DNA from: Streptococcus sp. HF-1907
GTDB taxonomy: Bacteria; Bacillota; Bacilli; Lactobacillales; Streptococcaceae
Direction: 5' to 3'
Length of the DNA: 64,000 nt
NCBI RefSeq assembly: GCF_015594605.1
Contig: NZ_JADNQT010000009.1
Span: forward strand, 1 to 64,000
A model generated the notes under the pieces. That model was given only the letters and a program-made list of their open reading frames with translations, searched no databases and was not told the DNA's origin. Shown here one piece after another: positions 18,220-26,129 of the stretch (position 1 is the stretch's first letter; each line of letters opens with the position of its first letter). A program made the position numbers and the translations under genes.

Positions 18220-19161
18220 ATGAAAAAACGTTATAATACTTTGAACGATTATTATCGTGAAACTTTTGGTGAGAAGATTTTTAAGGTGCCTATTGATGCG
18301 GGCTTTGACTGTCCTAACCGTGATGGAACCGTAGCGCATGGTGGCTGTACCTTCTGTACGGTGTCGGGTTCTGGGGATGCTATTGTGGCACCTGATGCGC
18401 CGATTCGCGAACAATTTTATCATGAGATTGATTTCATGCACCGCAAGTGGCCTGAGGTGAAGAAGTACTTGGTTTACTTCCAAAACTTTACCAACACCCA
18501 TGACAAGGTTGAGGTCATTCGTGAGCGCTATGAGCAAGCCATCAATGAGCCTGGGGTCATTGGGATTAATATCGGAACTCGTCCCGATTGTTTGCCTGAT
18601 GAGACCTTGGAATATATAGCAGAGCTGACCGAACGCATGCATGTGACTATTGAGCTTGGTTTGCAGACGACTTATGAAGAAACGTCGGAATTGATTAACC
18701 GTGCCCATTCATATGATTTGTACAAGGAAACGGTTAAGCGTGTGCGTCAAATGGTACCAAAAGCTGAAATTGTTTCGCACTTAATTAACGGACTTCCTGG
18801 TGAAACGCATGAAATGATGTTGGAAAATGTCCGCCGTTGCGTGACGGATAATGATATCGACGGTATCAAGTTGCACTTGCTTCACTTAATGACCAATACT
18901 CGCATGCAGCGTGACTTCCATGAAGGTCGCTTGCAGCTGCTCAGTCAGGATGAGTATGTCAAGATTATTTGTGACCAGTTGGAGATTATTCCCAAAAACA
19001 TCATCATCCACCGTATCACTGGTGACGCACCACGCGACATGTTGATTGGGCCTATGTGGAGCCTCAACAAGTGGGAAGTTCTCAATGCCATTGACCAAGA
19101 AATGGAGAGCCGTGGCTCTTATCAAGGCTGCAAGCTAGAAAAAGCAGAGGTGAGCGCATGA
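18220..19161 (+). CDS. ytqA: TIGR01212-family radical SAM protein YtqA
   Basis: A 313-residue radical SAM enzyme of the Elp3-like branch. The iron-sulfur cysteines lie in C-P-N-R-D-G-T-V-A-H-G-G-C-T-F-C (about residues 28-43). The function is not firmly established; it is nearly always next to ytqB, pointing to tRNA modification. It overlaps the following methyltransferase gene by four bases. Confidence 0.9.
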   Translation: MKKRYNTLNDYYRETFGEKIFKVPIDAGFDCPNRDGTVAHGGCTFCTVSGSGDAIVAPDAPIREQFYHEIDFMHRKWPEVKKYLVYFQNFTNTHDKVEVIRERYEQAINEPGVIGINIGTRPDCLPDETLEYIAELTERMHVTIELGLQTTYEETSELINRAHSYDLYKETVKRVRQMVPKAEIVSHLINGLPGETHEMMLENVRRCVTDNDIDGIKLHLLHLMTNTRMQRDFHEGRLQLLSQDEYVKIICDQLEIIPKNIIIHRITGDAPRDMLIGPMWSLNKWEVLNAIDQEMESRGSYQGCKLEKAEVSA

Positions 19162-19706
19162 TTAAACGTCCCATTCGCTTGTCCCACGATTTTTTAGCAG
19201 AGGTTCTGGATAATGAGGCTGTCGCTGTTGATGCAACCATGGGAAATGGGAATGACACAGCCTTTCTAGCTAAATTGTCCCAGAAGGTCTACGCTTTTGA
19301 TGTGCAAGAACAAGCCCTCATCAATACCCGCAAACGATTGGACGAACAGAAAATTGATAACGCCCAGCTGATTTTGGACGGGCATGAACATGTGGACCAG
19401 TATGTTTCGGAACCCATCCGCGCGGCCATTTTCAACCTGGGCTATCTGCCAAGTGCTGACAAAACCATCATAACAAAACCCAACACGACACTTGAAGCCA
19501 TCAAGAAAATTTTGGAGCGTTTGGAAGATGGTGGTCGAGTGTCCCTCATGATTTATTACGGTCATGAAGGGGGAAACGTGGAAAAAGATGCGGTGCTGGA
19601 ATTTGTTAAAGACTTGCCACAAGAAGATTTTGCGACCATGCTCTATCAACCCCTCAACCAGATTCATACCCCACCATTTTTGGTCATGATTGAAAAATTA
19701 AACTAA
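19158..19706 (+). CDS. mnmM: tRNA mnm5(s2)U34 methyltransferase (YtqB type)
   Basis: A 182-residue class I SAM methyltransferase with motif I V-D-A-T-M-G-N-G-N-D-T and an F-N-L-G-Y-L-P catalytic-region motif. YtqB of Bacillus subtilis and its Streptococcus mutans homologue have been reported to methylate nm5U at tRNA position 34 (MnmM), replacing the proteobacterial MnmC function. ATGA overlap with ytqA indicates coupling. Confidence 0.88.
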   Translation: MIKRPIRLSHDFLAEVLDNEAVAVDATMGNGNDTAFLAKLSQKVYAFDVQEQALINTRKRLDEQKIDNAQLILDGHEHVDQYVSEPIRAAIFNLGYLPSADKTIITKPNTTLEAIKKILERLEDGGRVSLMIYYGHEGGNVEKDAVLEFVKDLPQEDFATMLYQPLNQIHTPPFLVMIEKLN

Positions 19707-19709
19707 AAG

Positions 19710-19814
19710 AGAGTGGGACAAAAGTCATGAAGACGAAGTCTTCGATTTTCCCTCACGTCTTTATTTCTCGGTTTGGGCTGAAACAGTCTCTCCCCAGACT
19801 GTTTCACTCCCACC
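19710..19814. repeat. composite palindromic repeat element, copy 1
   Basis: A non-coding block of about 105 bp with several hairpins: GAAGAC-GAA-GTCTTC (19729-19743), and a perfect 11-bp stem TGAAACAGTCT/AGACTGTTTCA (19779-19806) with loop CTCCCC. GTGGGA near its start and TCCCAC at its end pair as outer arms. Bases 19776-19811 are identical, inverted, to 51621-51656 inside the ISL3 element. Confidence 0.7.
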
Positions 19815-19896
19815 TCCGCACAGTTGAGTAGGTCTCTAAATGCAGATTTATCAGTGCTTAGATGCCACTCAACCATTAGTTCAGAGAAAATAAAGA

Positions 19897-19923
19897 GAGG
19901 TTAGGGAGTTTTGTCCTAACCTC
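19897..19923 (-). terminator. terminator of the orphan ABC ATPase gene
   Basis: Nine-bp perfect stem GAGGTTAGG / CCTAACCTC with a nine-base loop, abutting the stop codon; T-rich on the minus strand. Confidence 0.75.
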
Positions 19924-20709
19924 TTAGTTTACCTCTGGTTTAATAAAGAATCGCTTATCATCGATAGGAATAATAGAAACGGGATTTTGATAAAAATTCT
20001 CTAAAACTTCTGGCGTGATGATGTCTTCCTTGCGACCTTGAGCTACAATTTTCCCTTTTCTAAGGAGCAAAATGTGTTCCATCTTGTCGGTGATTTCTTC
20101 GGCATGGTGAGTGACATAGAGAACTGTTGGAGCATGGGGAAGGTCTGCGATGCGGTCAACCTGCGCCAGCAATTTTTCACGGGCAAAGAGGTCAAGACCG
20201 GTCGTTGCTTCGTCCAAAATAATAACCTCAGGATCTTCCATGAGGCTACGGGCAATGAGGAGTAGCTGCTTTTCGCCCTGTGAGAGGCTGGCGTAGATGC
20301 GACCAATCAAGTGGTCACCGCCTAGGGAGCAAAGCATCTGGCGAGCTTCCTCTAACTCTTCTTCACTGTAAGCCTTGTAGAGAATGCTGGATTTGTATTT
20401 ACCAGTCAAAACGATTTTTTCAGCCAACATACCACCTGATAGGCGCTCGGAAATGAAGGAACCAACCACACCGATTTTTGTGCGGATTTCTGTGATGTCG
20501 CCTTTACCAAATCTACTACCCAGCACAGCTATTTCTCCTTCTGAGGGAAAATACTCTGCCATAATCATTTTGAGTAGCGTTGACTTACCGGAGCCATTGA
20601 GCCCTAAAATTGCCCAGCGTTCACCCTTCTTAACCTGCCAATTTAAATCCTTCAACAAAGTTTTCCCTTGTCTTCTGAGACTCACATGTTTTAACGAAAT
20701 AACTGCCAT
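19924..20709 (-). CDS. orphan ABC transporter ATP-binding protein
   Basis: A single 261-residue ATPase with Walker A G-L-N-G-S-G-K-S-T, signature L-S-Q-G-E-K-Q, Walker B V-I-I-L-D-E-A-T and the H-loop V-T-H-H. No permease gene adjoins it; the neighbours are a repeat element and an intergenic array. It resembles the stand-alone YlmA/ModF-like ATPases of Firmicutes. Substrate unknown. Confidence 0.85.
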   Translation of the reverse strand: MAVISLKHVSLRRQGKTLLKDLNWQVKKGERWAILGLNGSGKSTLLKMIMAEYFPSEGEIAVLGSRFGKGDITEIRTKIGVVGSFISERLSGGMLAEKIVLTGKYKSSILYKAYSEEELEEARQMLCSLGGDHLIGRIYASLSQGEKQLLLIARSLMEDPEVIILDEATTGLDLFAREKLLAQVDRIADLPHAPTVLYVTHHAEEITDKMEHILLLRKGKIVAQGRKEDIITPEVLENFYQNPVSIIPIDDKRFFIKPEVN

Positions 20710-20879
20710 AATCTATCCTTTCGAGAAATCTTTTTCAATATTATAACACTTTCTAGCTACTTTTGATAAACTAACTCAGAGCTTTCTGATGGAATTTTTG
20801 GCAAATAAACTAGTCGTCCGTAGGTGTGATTGGGTACTGAGGAGGTTGTGGCAAGCTGTTCGAAAGTGCTGAAAGCTCC

Positions 20880-21125
20880 CCTTCAAACTGCGAGAGTTCA
20901 TCAAAATTTTTGACGGCTAGAATCAAGTTTACGGGAGGTTGTCAAACTTTTTGACGATAAGAATCTAGTTTGCGAGAGTTTGTTAAAACTTTTGACGGCG
21001 AGAATCCAGCTTACGGGAGGCTGTCAAAATTTTTGACAGCCAGAATTCAGTTTTTGTGAGCCTGTCGGAATCTCTGCCAACTAGACTGAGTTATTAGGAG
21101 TACTGCCAGAGTTTCTGATAAACGG
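20880..21125. repeat. intergenic array with exact 41-bp period (array B)
   Basis: Six palindromes have centres at 20907, 20948, 20989, 21030, 21071 and 21112, exactly 41 bp apart. The best is CTGTCAAAATTTTTGACAG (21021-21039). Others are GTCAAACTTTTTGAC, GTTAAAACTTTTGAC (G-U), CGGAATCTCTG and CAGAGTTTCTG. Spacers between the first four share GAATCNAGNTTACGGGAGG-like sequence. It fills the upstream region of the divergent ABC ATPase and CorC-like genes. The rest of the 620-bp gap (20710-20879, 21126-21285) shows only decayed traces. Confidence 0.75.
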
Positions 21126-21286
21126 AATTAGTTAGGAGCTAGCTCGCTAGAAATGCCCTCACTTGAGCTGACTTTTTCGAGCTCACCTTGCTACTTTAGA
21201 CCCCTATTCACCTTTGACAGTTCTAAAATAACTGCTACTTACTATCCCCCATTTCTGGCGCTTTCTTATCACTTTATTTCAAATTA

Positions 21287-21295
21287 TGCTATAAT
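21287..21295 (+). promoter_or_regulatory. extended -10 promoter of the CorC-like gene
   Basis: TGC-TATAAT (hexamer 21290-21295), 36 bases before the ATG; no clear -35. Confidence 0.6.
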
Positions 21296-21331
21296 AGTCA
21301 TACTATATTTAATTTAGGAGAATAAACCTTT

Positions 21332-22657
21332 ATGGAAGACCCGAGTAGTCAGTCCTTACTTTTACAATTATTATTACTATTAGTTTTAACTCTTCTTAAT
21401 GCTTTCTTCTCTGCTTCAGAGATGGCTATGGTTTCGCTCAGCCGTTCGCGCGTGGAGCAAAAAGCAGAAGAGGGCAATAAAAAATACCAACGCCTACTTG
21501 ACGTTTTGGAAAATCCCAATAACTTTTTGTCGACCATTCAAGTTGGTATTACTTTTATCAGTCTCTTGCAAGGGGCTAGTTTATCAGCTTCGCTTGGGAA
21601 GGTGATTGCTGGTTGGCTTGGCAATTCAGCCACAGCTCAAACAGCTGGTAGCGTCATTTCTTTGATTTTTTTGACCTACATTTCGATTGTTTTAGGTGAA
21701 TTGTATCCTAAGCGTATCGCCATGAATTTGAAGGATGATTTGGCAGTCATTTCAGCACCAGTTATTATCTTTATCGGTAAAATTGTGCGCCCATTTGTCT
21801 GGTTCTTGTCAGCCTCAACCAATCTCTTGAGCCGTCTAACGCCCATGACCTTCGATGATGCGGATGAAAAGATGACTCGAGATGAGATTGAGTACATGTT
21901 GACTAACAGCGAGGAGACGCTGGATGCCGAGGAGATTGAAATGCTTCAAGGTGTTTTTTCCCTTGATGAACTCATGGCGCGTGAAGTTATGGTACCTCGT
22001 ACCGATGCCTTCATGATTGATATCAATGACAATACCCGTGATAATATCGAAGAAATTCTTCGCCAAAGTTTCTCGCGCGTGCCCGTCTACGATGGTGACA
22101 AGGACAAGGTTATCGGTGTTTTACACACCAAGCGCCTCCTAGAAGCTGGCTTTAAGGAAGGCTTTGATGACCTCAACCTTCGTCGTATTCTGCAAGACCC
22201 CCTCTTTGTCCCTGAGACGATTTTTGTGGATGATTTGTTAAAAGAGTTGCGCCGTACTCAGAATCAGATGGCCATTCTTTTGGACGAATATGGAGGTATG
22301 GCAGGCCTAGTGACCCTTGAAGACTTATTGGAAGAAATTGTCGGAGAAATCGATGATGAAACAGATAAGGCTGAGCTAGAAGTCCGTGAAATCGGTGACC
22401 AGACCTACATCGTTCTAGGAACCATGTCCCTCAATGATTTCAATGACCATTTCGACACTGAACTTGAAAGTGATGATGTGGACACCATTGCTGGTTTCTA
22501 CTTAACAGGTGTCGGCTCCATCCCAAGCCAAACCGTCAAAGAAAGCTTTGCTATTGACAGTAAAGAAAAACACCTGACCTTTATCAACGATAAAGTCCGT
22601 GATGGACGTGTCATCAAGCTAAAAGTCCTTGTTTCTGATATAGAACAAGATTTATAG
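21332..22657 (+). CDS. CNNM/HlyC-CorC family membrane protein
   Basis: A 441-residue protein with an N-terminal DUF21 domain of three to four membrane helices (about 5-180), a pair of CBS domains (about 210-330, with V-P-R-T-D-A-F and D-E-Y-G-G-M-A-G-L-V-T) and a C-terminal CorC_HlyC domain (about 350-435). Proteins of this type export Mg2+ or limit its toxicity; the old name haemolysin C is misleading. It has its own promoter and terminator. Confidence 0.9.
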   Translation: MEDPSSQSLLLQLLLLLVLTLLNAFFSASEMAMVSLSRSRVEQKAEEGNKKYQRLLDVLENPNNFLSTIQVGITFISLLQGASLSASLGKVIAGWLGNSATAQTAGSVISLIFLTYISIVLGELYPKRIAMNLKDDLAVISAPVIIFIGKIVRPFVWFLSASTNLLSRLTPMTFDDADEKMTRDEIEYMLTNSEETLDAEEIEMLQGVFSLDELMAREVMVPRTDAFMIDINDNTRDNIEEILRQSFSRVPVYDGDKDKVIGVLHTKRLLEAGFKEGFDDLNLRRILQDPLFVPETIFVDDLLKELRRTQNQMAILLDEYGGMAGLVTLEDLLEEIVGEIDDETDKAELEVREIGDQTYIVLGTMSLNDFNDHFDTELESDDVDTIAGFYLTGVGSIPSQTVKESFAIDSKEKHLTFINDKVRDGRVIKLKVLVSDIEQDL

Positions 22658-22670
22658 TACAGATATTACT

Positions 22671-22700
22671 AAAGACTAGGGTTTCCCTAGTCTTTCTCTT
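22671..22700 (+). terminator. terminator after the CorC-like gene
   Basis: AAAGACTAGGG-TTT-CCCTAGTCTTT hairpin. Confidence 0.85.
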
Positions 22701-22708
22701 ATGGAAAA

Positions 22709-22738
22709 TGGTATAATGAAAATGTAAAAACGGTTACA
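22709..22738 (+). promoter_or_regulatory. pflA promoter with cre-like operator
   Basis: Extended -10 TGG-TATAAT (hexamer 22712-22717). TAAAAACGGTTACA (22725-22738) matches the catabolite-responsive consensus TGWAANCGNTNWCA at 13 of 14 positions and lies at the predicted transcription start. CcpA control of pflA would fit fermentation switching. Confidence 0.6.
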
Positions 22739-22754
22739 TAAGAAGGTGATAGAT

Positions 22755-23543
22755 ATGACAGAAATAGATTATAAAAACGTAACAGGAATGATTCACTCCA
22801 CTGAGAGTTTTGGGTCAGTAGATGGTCCTGGTATTCGCTTCATCGTCTTTATGCAAGGTTGCAAAATGCGTTGCCAATATTGCCACAATCCAGATACTTG
22901 GGAAATGGAGACCAACAACTCACGTGAACGGACGGTAGAAGATGTCCTTGCAGAAGCCCTTAAGTACAAACATTTCTGGGGGAAAAATGGCGGTATCACC
23001 GTATCTGGTGGTGAAGCTCTGCTACAAATTGATTTCGTTACAGCCCTCTTTACAGAAGCCAAAAAGCTAGGCATTCATTGCACACTTGACACTTGTGCCA
23101 TGCCATTTCGCAATAAACCAGAGTACCTTGAAGTCTTTGACAAGTTATTGGCAGTCACTGATTTGGTTCTCCTAGATATCAAAGAAATTCGTGATGAGCA
23201 ACACAAGTTTGTCACTAAGCACACCAATAAGAACATCCTTGAATGTGCTCGTTATTTGTCTGATAAGGGAATTCCAGTTTGGATTCGTCATGTTTTGGTT
23301 CCTGGTTTGACAGATATAGATGAAGATTTGGAGGAATTGGGCAAATTTGTAGCAACACTTAAAAATGTTGATAAGTTTGAAATTCTTCCTTACCATACTA
23401 TGGGTGAATTCAAGTGGCGTGAATTGGGTATCCCATATCCGCTTGAAGGGGTCAAACCACCAACACCAGCGCGTGTAAAACATGCCAAAGAAGTCATGCA
23501 CACTGAATCATATACAGATTACATGAAGCGTGTCCACGGCTAA
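22755..23543 (+). CDS. pflA: pyruvate formate-lyase activating enzyme
   Basis: A radical SAM enzyme that installs the glycyl radical on pyruvate formate-lyase under anaerobic conditions. It has 262 residues. The iron-sulfur cluster cysteines are Cys36, Cys40 and Cys43 in G-C-K-M-R-C-Q-Y-C-H-N-P-D; S-G-G-E follows at about residue 82. The ATG at 22755 follows AGAAGGTGAT; an in-frame start nine bases earlier is less well placed. The pfl structural gene is not in the window. Confidence 0.93.
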   Translation: MTEIDYKNVTGMIHSTESFGSVDGPGIRFIVFMQGCKMRCQYCHNPDTWEMETNNSRERTVEDVLAEALKYKHFWGKNGGITVSGGEALLQIDFVTALFTEAKKLGIHCTLDTCAMPFRNKPEYLEVFDKLLAVTDLVLLDIKEIRDEQHKFVTKHTNKNILECARYLSDKGIPVWIRHVLVPGLTDIDEDLEELGKFVATLKNVDKFEILPYHTMGEFKWRELGIPYPLEGVKPPTPARVKHAKEVMHTESYTDYMKRVHG

Positions 23544-23559
23544 GGTTAATCAAAAAAGG

Positions 23560-23597
23560 AGAAAGTTGGTCAATTCATTGCGCCAGCTTTCTTTTTT
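23560..23597 (+). terminator. pflA terminator
   Basis: AGAAAGTTGG / CCAGCTTTCT stem followed by T run. Confidence 0.8.
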
Positions 23598-23667
23598 GCT
23601 TGGATAAGATTGACAATCAATTTAATCTCTGTTAGGCTTATGGTAAGGATGAAACGGGGTGAAGGTC

Positions 23668-24297
23668 ATGTATCAAATTTTGAAGCTGGATACGAAAAAT
23701 GTTTATTTAAAAAGTGCGGATGGGCACCTCAAAGTCTTGTCGCGCAAGGATTTTGATTTTCCAATTGTTGCGGACGACAAGGTAACGATTTACGAAGAAA
23801 ATGGCATGATGCTGGTCTTGCCCTATAAAGAAGAAAAAATTCTGGAACTTGATGGTGAGAAATCCGTAAAATCAGACCTTTTGCAAGGTATTTTGGACCT
23901 CTTTCTAGAAACCTTGGCAATTCACAATAATCATCTTGGAAATATCAAAAAAGTGGCGTCACAGCTGGTGATTACAATCTTTATGGCTTGGTCCTTGCTT
24001 GGGGTAATTGCCTTGAACATCTTCTTGTTGGCGGAATCATTGGTTATTTTTGCTTGGAAGTTGCTTGTGCGTGGGTTAAAAGCCATTCACCTCATTACCA
24101 ATATCAAAAAATGGGCGGCTTTTGCCAACCGTAAACATCAAGAGAGGGCGGAGCGTAAGCGTCAAGGATCCTTAAAGGCTAAGCAGATAGGGTCTTGGGA
24201 AGAAGATATGACAGAAGCGCCAGCCTATGTTGCAAAAGAGGCAGAGCCTGTCGTGCTAGAGGAGACCTCTGAGGAGCAAAAAGACTCTGAGAAGTAG
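23668..24297 (+). CDS. conserved streptococcal membrane protein of unknown function
   Basis: A 209-residue protein not assigned to a known family. The first 80 residues are soluble and rich in acidic residues and K. Two hydrophobic segments follow (about 100-125 and 127-145), then a strongly basic stretch ([12 protein letters not shown]) and an acidic tail rich in glutamate. I chose the ATG at 23668 because GGGGTGAAGG precedes it; GTG at 23659 is an alternative. It lies alone between pflA and ppaC. Confidence 0.65.
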   Translation: MYQILKLDTKNVYLKSADGHLKVLSRKDFDFPIVADDKVTIYEENGMMLVLPYKEEKILELDGEKSVKSDLLQGILDLFLETLAIHNNHLGNIKKVASQLVITIFMAWSLLGVIALNIFLLAESLVIFAWKLLVRGLKAIHLITNIKKWAAFANRKHQERAERKRQGSLKAKQIGSWEEDMTEAPAYVAKEAEPVVLEETSEEQKDSEK

Positions 24298-24341
24298 CCT
24301 CAATCTAGCGAGGTTGCCAGTTAATTCCTTAGGAAGATTTT

Positions 24342-24370
24342 TTGCCAAGAGGCTAGAATTTTGCTACAAT
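24342..24370 (+). promoter_or_regulatory. ppaC promoter
   Basis: TTGCCA (24342-24347), 17 bases, TACAAT (24365-24370) with TGC extension. A second TATAAT at 24379-24384 lies close to the ATG. Confidence 0.65.
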
Positions 24371-24400
24371 AAAGTGAATATAATAAACGAGGTAAAGAAT

Positions 24401-25336
24401 ATGTCTAAAATTTTAGTTTTTGGTCACCAAAACCCTGACTCTGATGCTATCGGGTCATCAGTCGCCTTTGCTTACTTGGCAAAAGAGGCTTGGGGACTTG
24501 ATACAGAAGCCGTAGCTCTTGGTACGCCAAACGAAGAAACAGCTTTTGTCTTGGATTACTTTGGTGTGGAAGCACCGCGCGTGGTTGAATCAGCAAAAGC
24601 AGAAGGTGTTGATACTGTTATTCTTACAGACCACAATGAATTCCAACAATCTATCTCAGATATCAAAGATGTAACAGTTTACGGTGTGGTTGACCATCAC
24701 CGTGTAGCCAACTTTGAAACAGCAAGCCCACTTTACATGCGTTTAGAACCAGTTGGTTCAGCGTCCTCAATCGTTTACCGTATGTTCAAAGAAAACAATG
24801 TCGCTGTGCCAAAAGAATTGGCTGGTCTTATGTTGTCAGGATTGGTGTCAGATACTCTTCTTCTCAAATCACCAACAACACATGCTACTGACCCACAAGT
24901 TGCAGCTGAATTGGCTGAAATCGCTGGCGTTAACTTGGAAGAATATGGTCTTGCCATGCTTAAAGCTGGTACGAACCTTTCAAGCAAATCGGCAGAAGAA
25001 TTGATTGACATTGATGCTAAAACATTTGAACTTAAGGGCAACCAAGTCCGCGTGGCGCAAGTCAATACCGTTGATATCAACGAAGTTTTGGAACGTCAAG
25101 CTGAACTTGAAGCAGCTATCGAAGCAGCGCGTGCAGCTAATGGTTATTCAGACTTTGTTCTCATGATTACAGACATCGTCAACTCAAACTCAGAAATCTT
25201 GGCACTTGGTTCAAACATGGATAAGGTCGAGGCAGCCTTTAACTTTGTTCTTGAAAACAACCATGCCTTCCTTGAAGGAGCTGTTTCTCGTAAGAAACAA
25301 GTGGTTCCACAATTGACAGAAAGCTTTAACGCTTAA
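24401..25336 (+). CDS. ppaC: manganese-dependent inorganic pyrophosphatase
   Basis: Family II pyrophosphatase of the DHH superfamily, 311 residues. Metal ligands sit in [11 protein letters not shown] (His9, Asp13, Asp15), T-D-H-N-E and V-D-H-H-R; the DHHA2 domain includes S-R-K-K-Q near the C-terminus. It hydrolyses PPi made by biosynthetic reactions. I chose the ATG at 24401 by the family N-terminus and the AGGTAAAG ribosome site. It has its own promoter and terminator. Confidence 0.95.
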   Translation: MSKILVFGHQNPDSDAIGSSVAFAYLAKEAWGLDTEAVALGTPNEETAFVLDYFGVEAPRVVESAKAEGVDTVILTDHNEFQQSISDIKDVTVYGVVDHHRVANFETASPLYMRLEPVGSASSIVYRMFKENNVAVPKELAGLMLSGLVSDTLLLKSPTTHATDPQVAAELAEIAGVNLEEYGLAMLKAGTNLSSKSAEELIDIDAKTFELKGNQVRVAQVNTVDINEVLERQAELEAAIEAARAANGYSDFVLMITDIVNSNSEILALGSNMDKVEAAFNFVLENNHAFLEGAVSRKKQVVPQLTESFNA

Positions 25337-25346
25337 TTTAAAGACA

Positions 25347-25393
25347 TTAAAAAGGAATTGGAACGGGTGGTGACATCCGTTTTTCCTTTTAAG
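25347..25393 (+). terminator. ppaC terminator
   Basis: AAAAAGGA / TCCTTTT outer stem enclosing ACGG...CCGT, with a T run inside the 3' arm. Confidence 0.65.
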
Positions 25394-25402
25394 GAGACAA
25401 AA

Positions 25403-26053
25403 ATGATTGAAGTAATAAATCCTGGTAAGATTGAGCGCCAGCCATTTTTCCAAAAACTAATCAATTACTTGTGGACGCATGATGATGTGACGCTTCGTCA
25501 GATTAAGAAGGCGTTTGAGGATGAAGTGAAGATTGACCGCGCTATTGAGGACTATGTTCAGGCGGGTTATGTTGTTCGTAAGGATAAACGTTATACGCTT
25601 AATCTCCCTCTTTTAACTAGTCTGGACGGGCTTGAGCTGGATAGTCTGGTTTTTATTGATACAGAGTCGCCCATTTATAACCGCCTGTTGACATTGACTT
25701 TTGAAACGACTTTGGGCAATCAGACCAATGGTCTTCTCATTGAAGAAAGTACTGATTTCGCACGTCATAAACTGACCTTGTCAAACTATTTTTATAAGCT
25801 CCGCCATTCTCAAAAACTGTCGGAAGAGCAGACGGAACTCTATGATTTACTTGGAGATGTTAATCAGGAGTATGCGCTCAAGTATATGACAACTTTTCTC
25901 TTAAAATTTGGGAGTAAGGATGTGGTTAAGCAGAAAAGACCAGATATTTTTGTAGAAGCTTTGGTCATCATGGGTTATATTAGGCCTGTGGATGAGACGT
26001 CCTATACTTTAGACATGACCTTTAATCCAGATGAGTTGCGATTTAAGGCTTAA
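25403..26053 (+). CDS. DUF1803 domain protein
   Basis: A 216-residue soluble protein that I recognise as the streptococcal DUF1803 family. The N-terminal part reads M-I-E-V-I-N-P-G-K-I-E-R-Q-P-F-F-Q-K-L and looks like a winged-helix fold (T-L-R-Q-I-K-K-A-F). No catalytic motif is evident and no function is known. AAGGAGA precedes the ATG at 25403. Confidence 0.75.
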   Translation: MIEVINPGKIERQPFFQKLINYLWTHDDVTLRQIKKAFEDEVKIDRAIEDYVQAGYVVRKDKRYTLNLPLLTSLDGLELDSLVFIDTESPIYNRLLTLTFETTLGNQTNGLLIEESTDFARHKLTLSNYFYKLRHSQKLSEEQTELYDLLGDVNQEYALKYMTTFLLKFGSKDVVKQKRPDIFVEALVIMGYIRPVDETSYTLDMTFNPDELRFKA

Positions 26054-26075
26054 TCTGATAGAATGAGAGTAATTT

Positions 26076-26108
26076 GGGCATAGTAGCTTGCTACTTGTGC
26101 CCTTTTTT
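26076..26108 (+). terminator. terminator before the ABC exporter operon
   Basis: GGGCA-TA-GTAGC-TT-GCTAC-TTG-TGCCC followed by six T. Confidence 0.85.
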
Positions 26109-26129
26109 ATGATTAGAAAAGGAGTTTTT

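Noticed and set aside
19823-19873. Inverted repeat GTTGAGT/ACTCAAC as an operator or terminator
   Set aside because: Seven-base arms separated by 37 bases without a T run; may be part of the neighbouring repeat element but no function can be supported.
20710-20879. Further units of the 41-bp array upstream of 20880
   Set aside because: A GGAATTTTTG block at 20791-20800 resembles unit cores but is out of register and not palindromic, so it was not counted.
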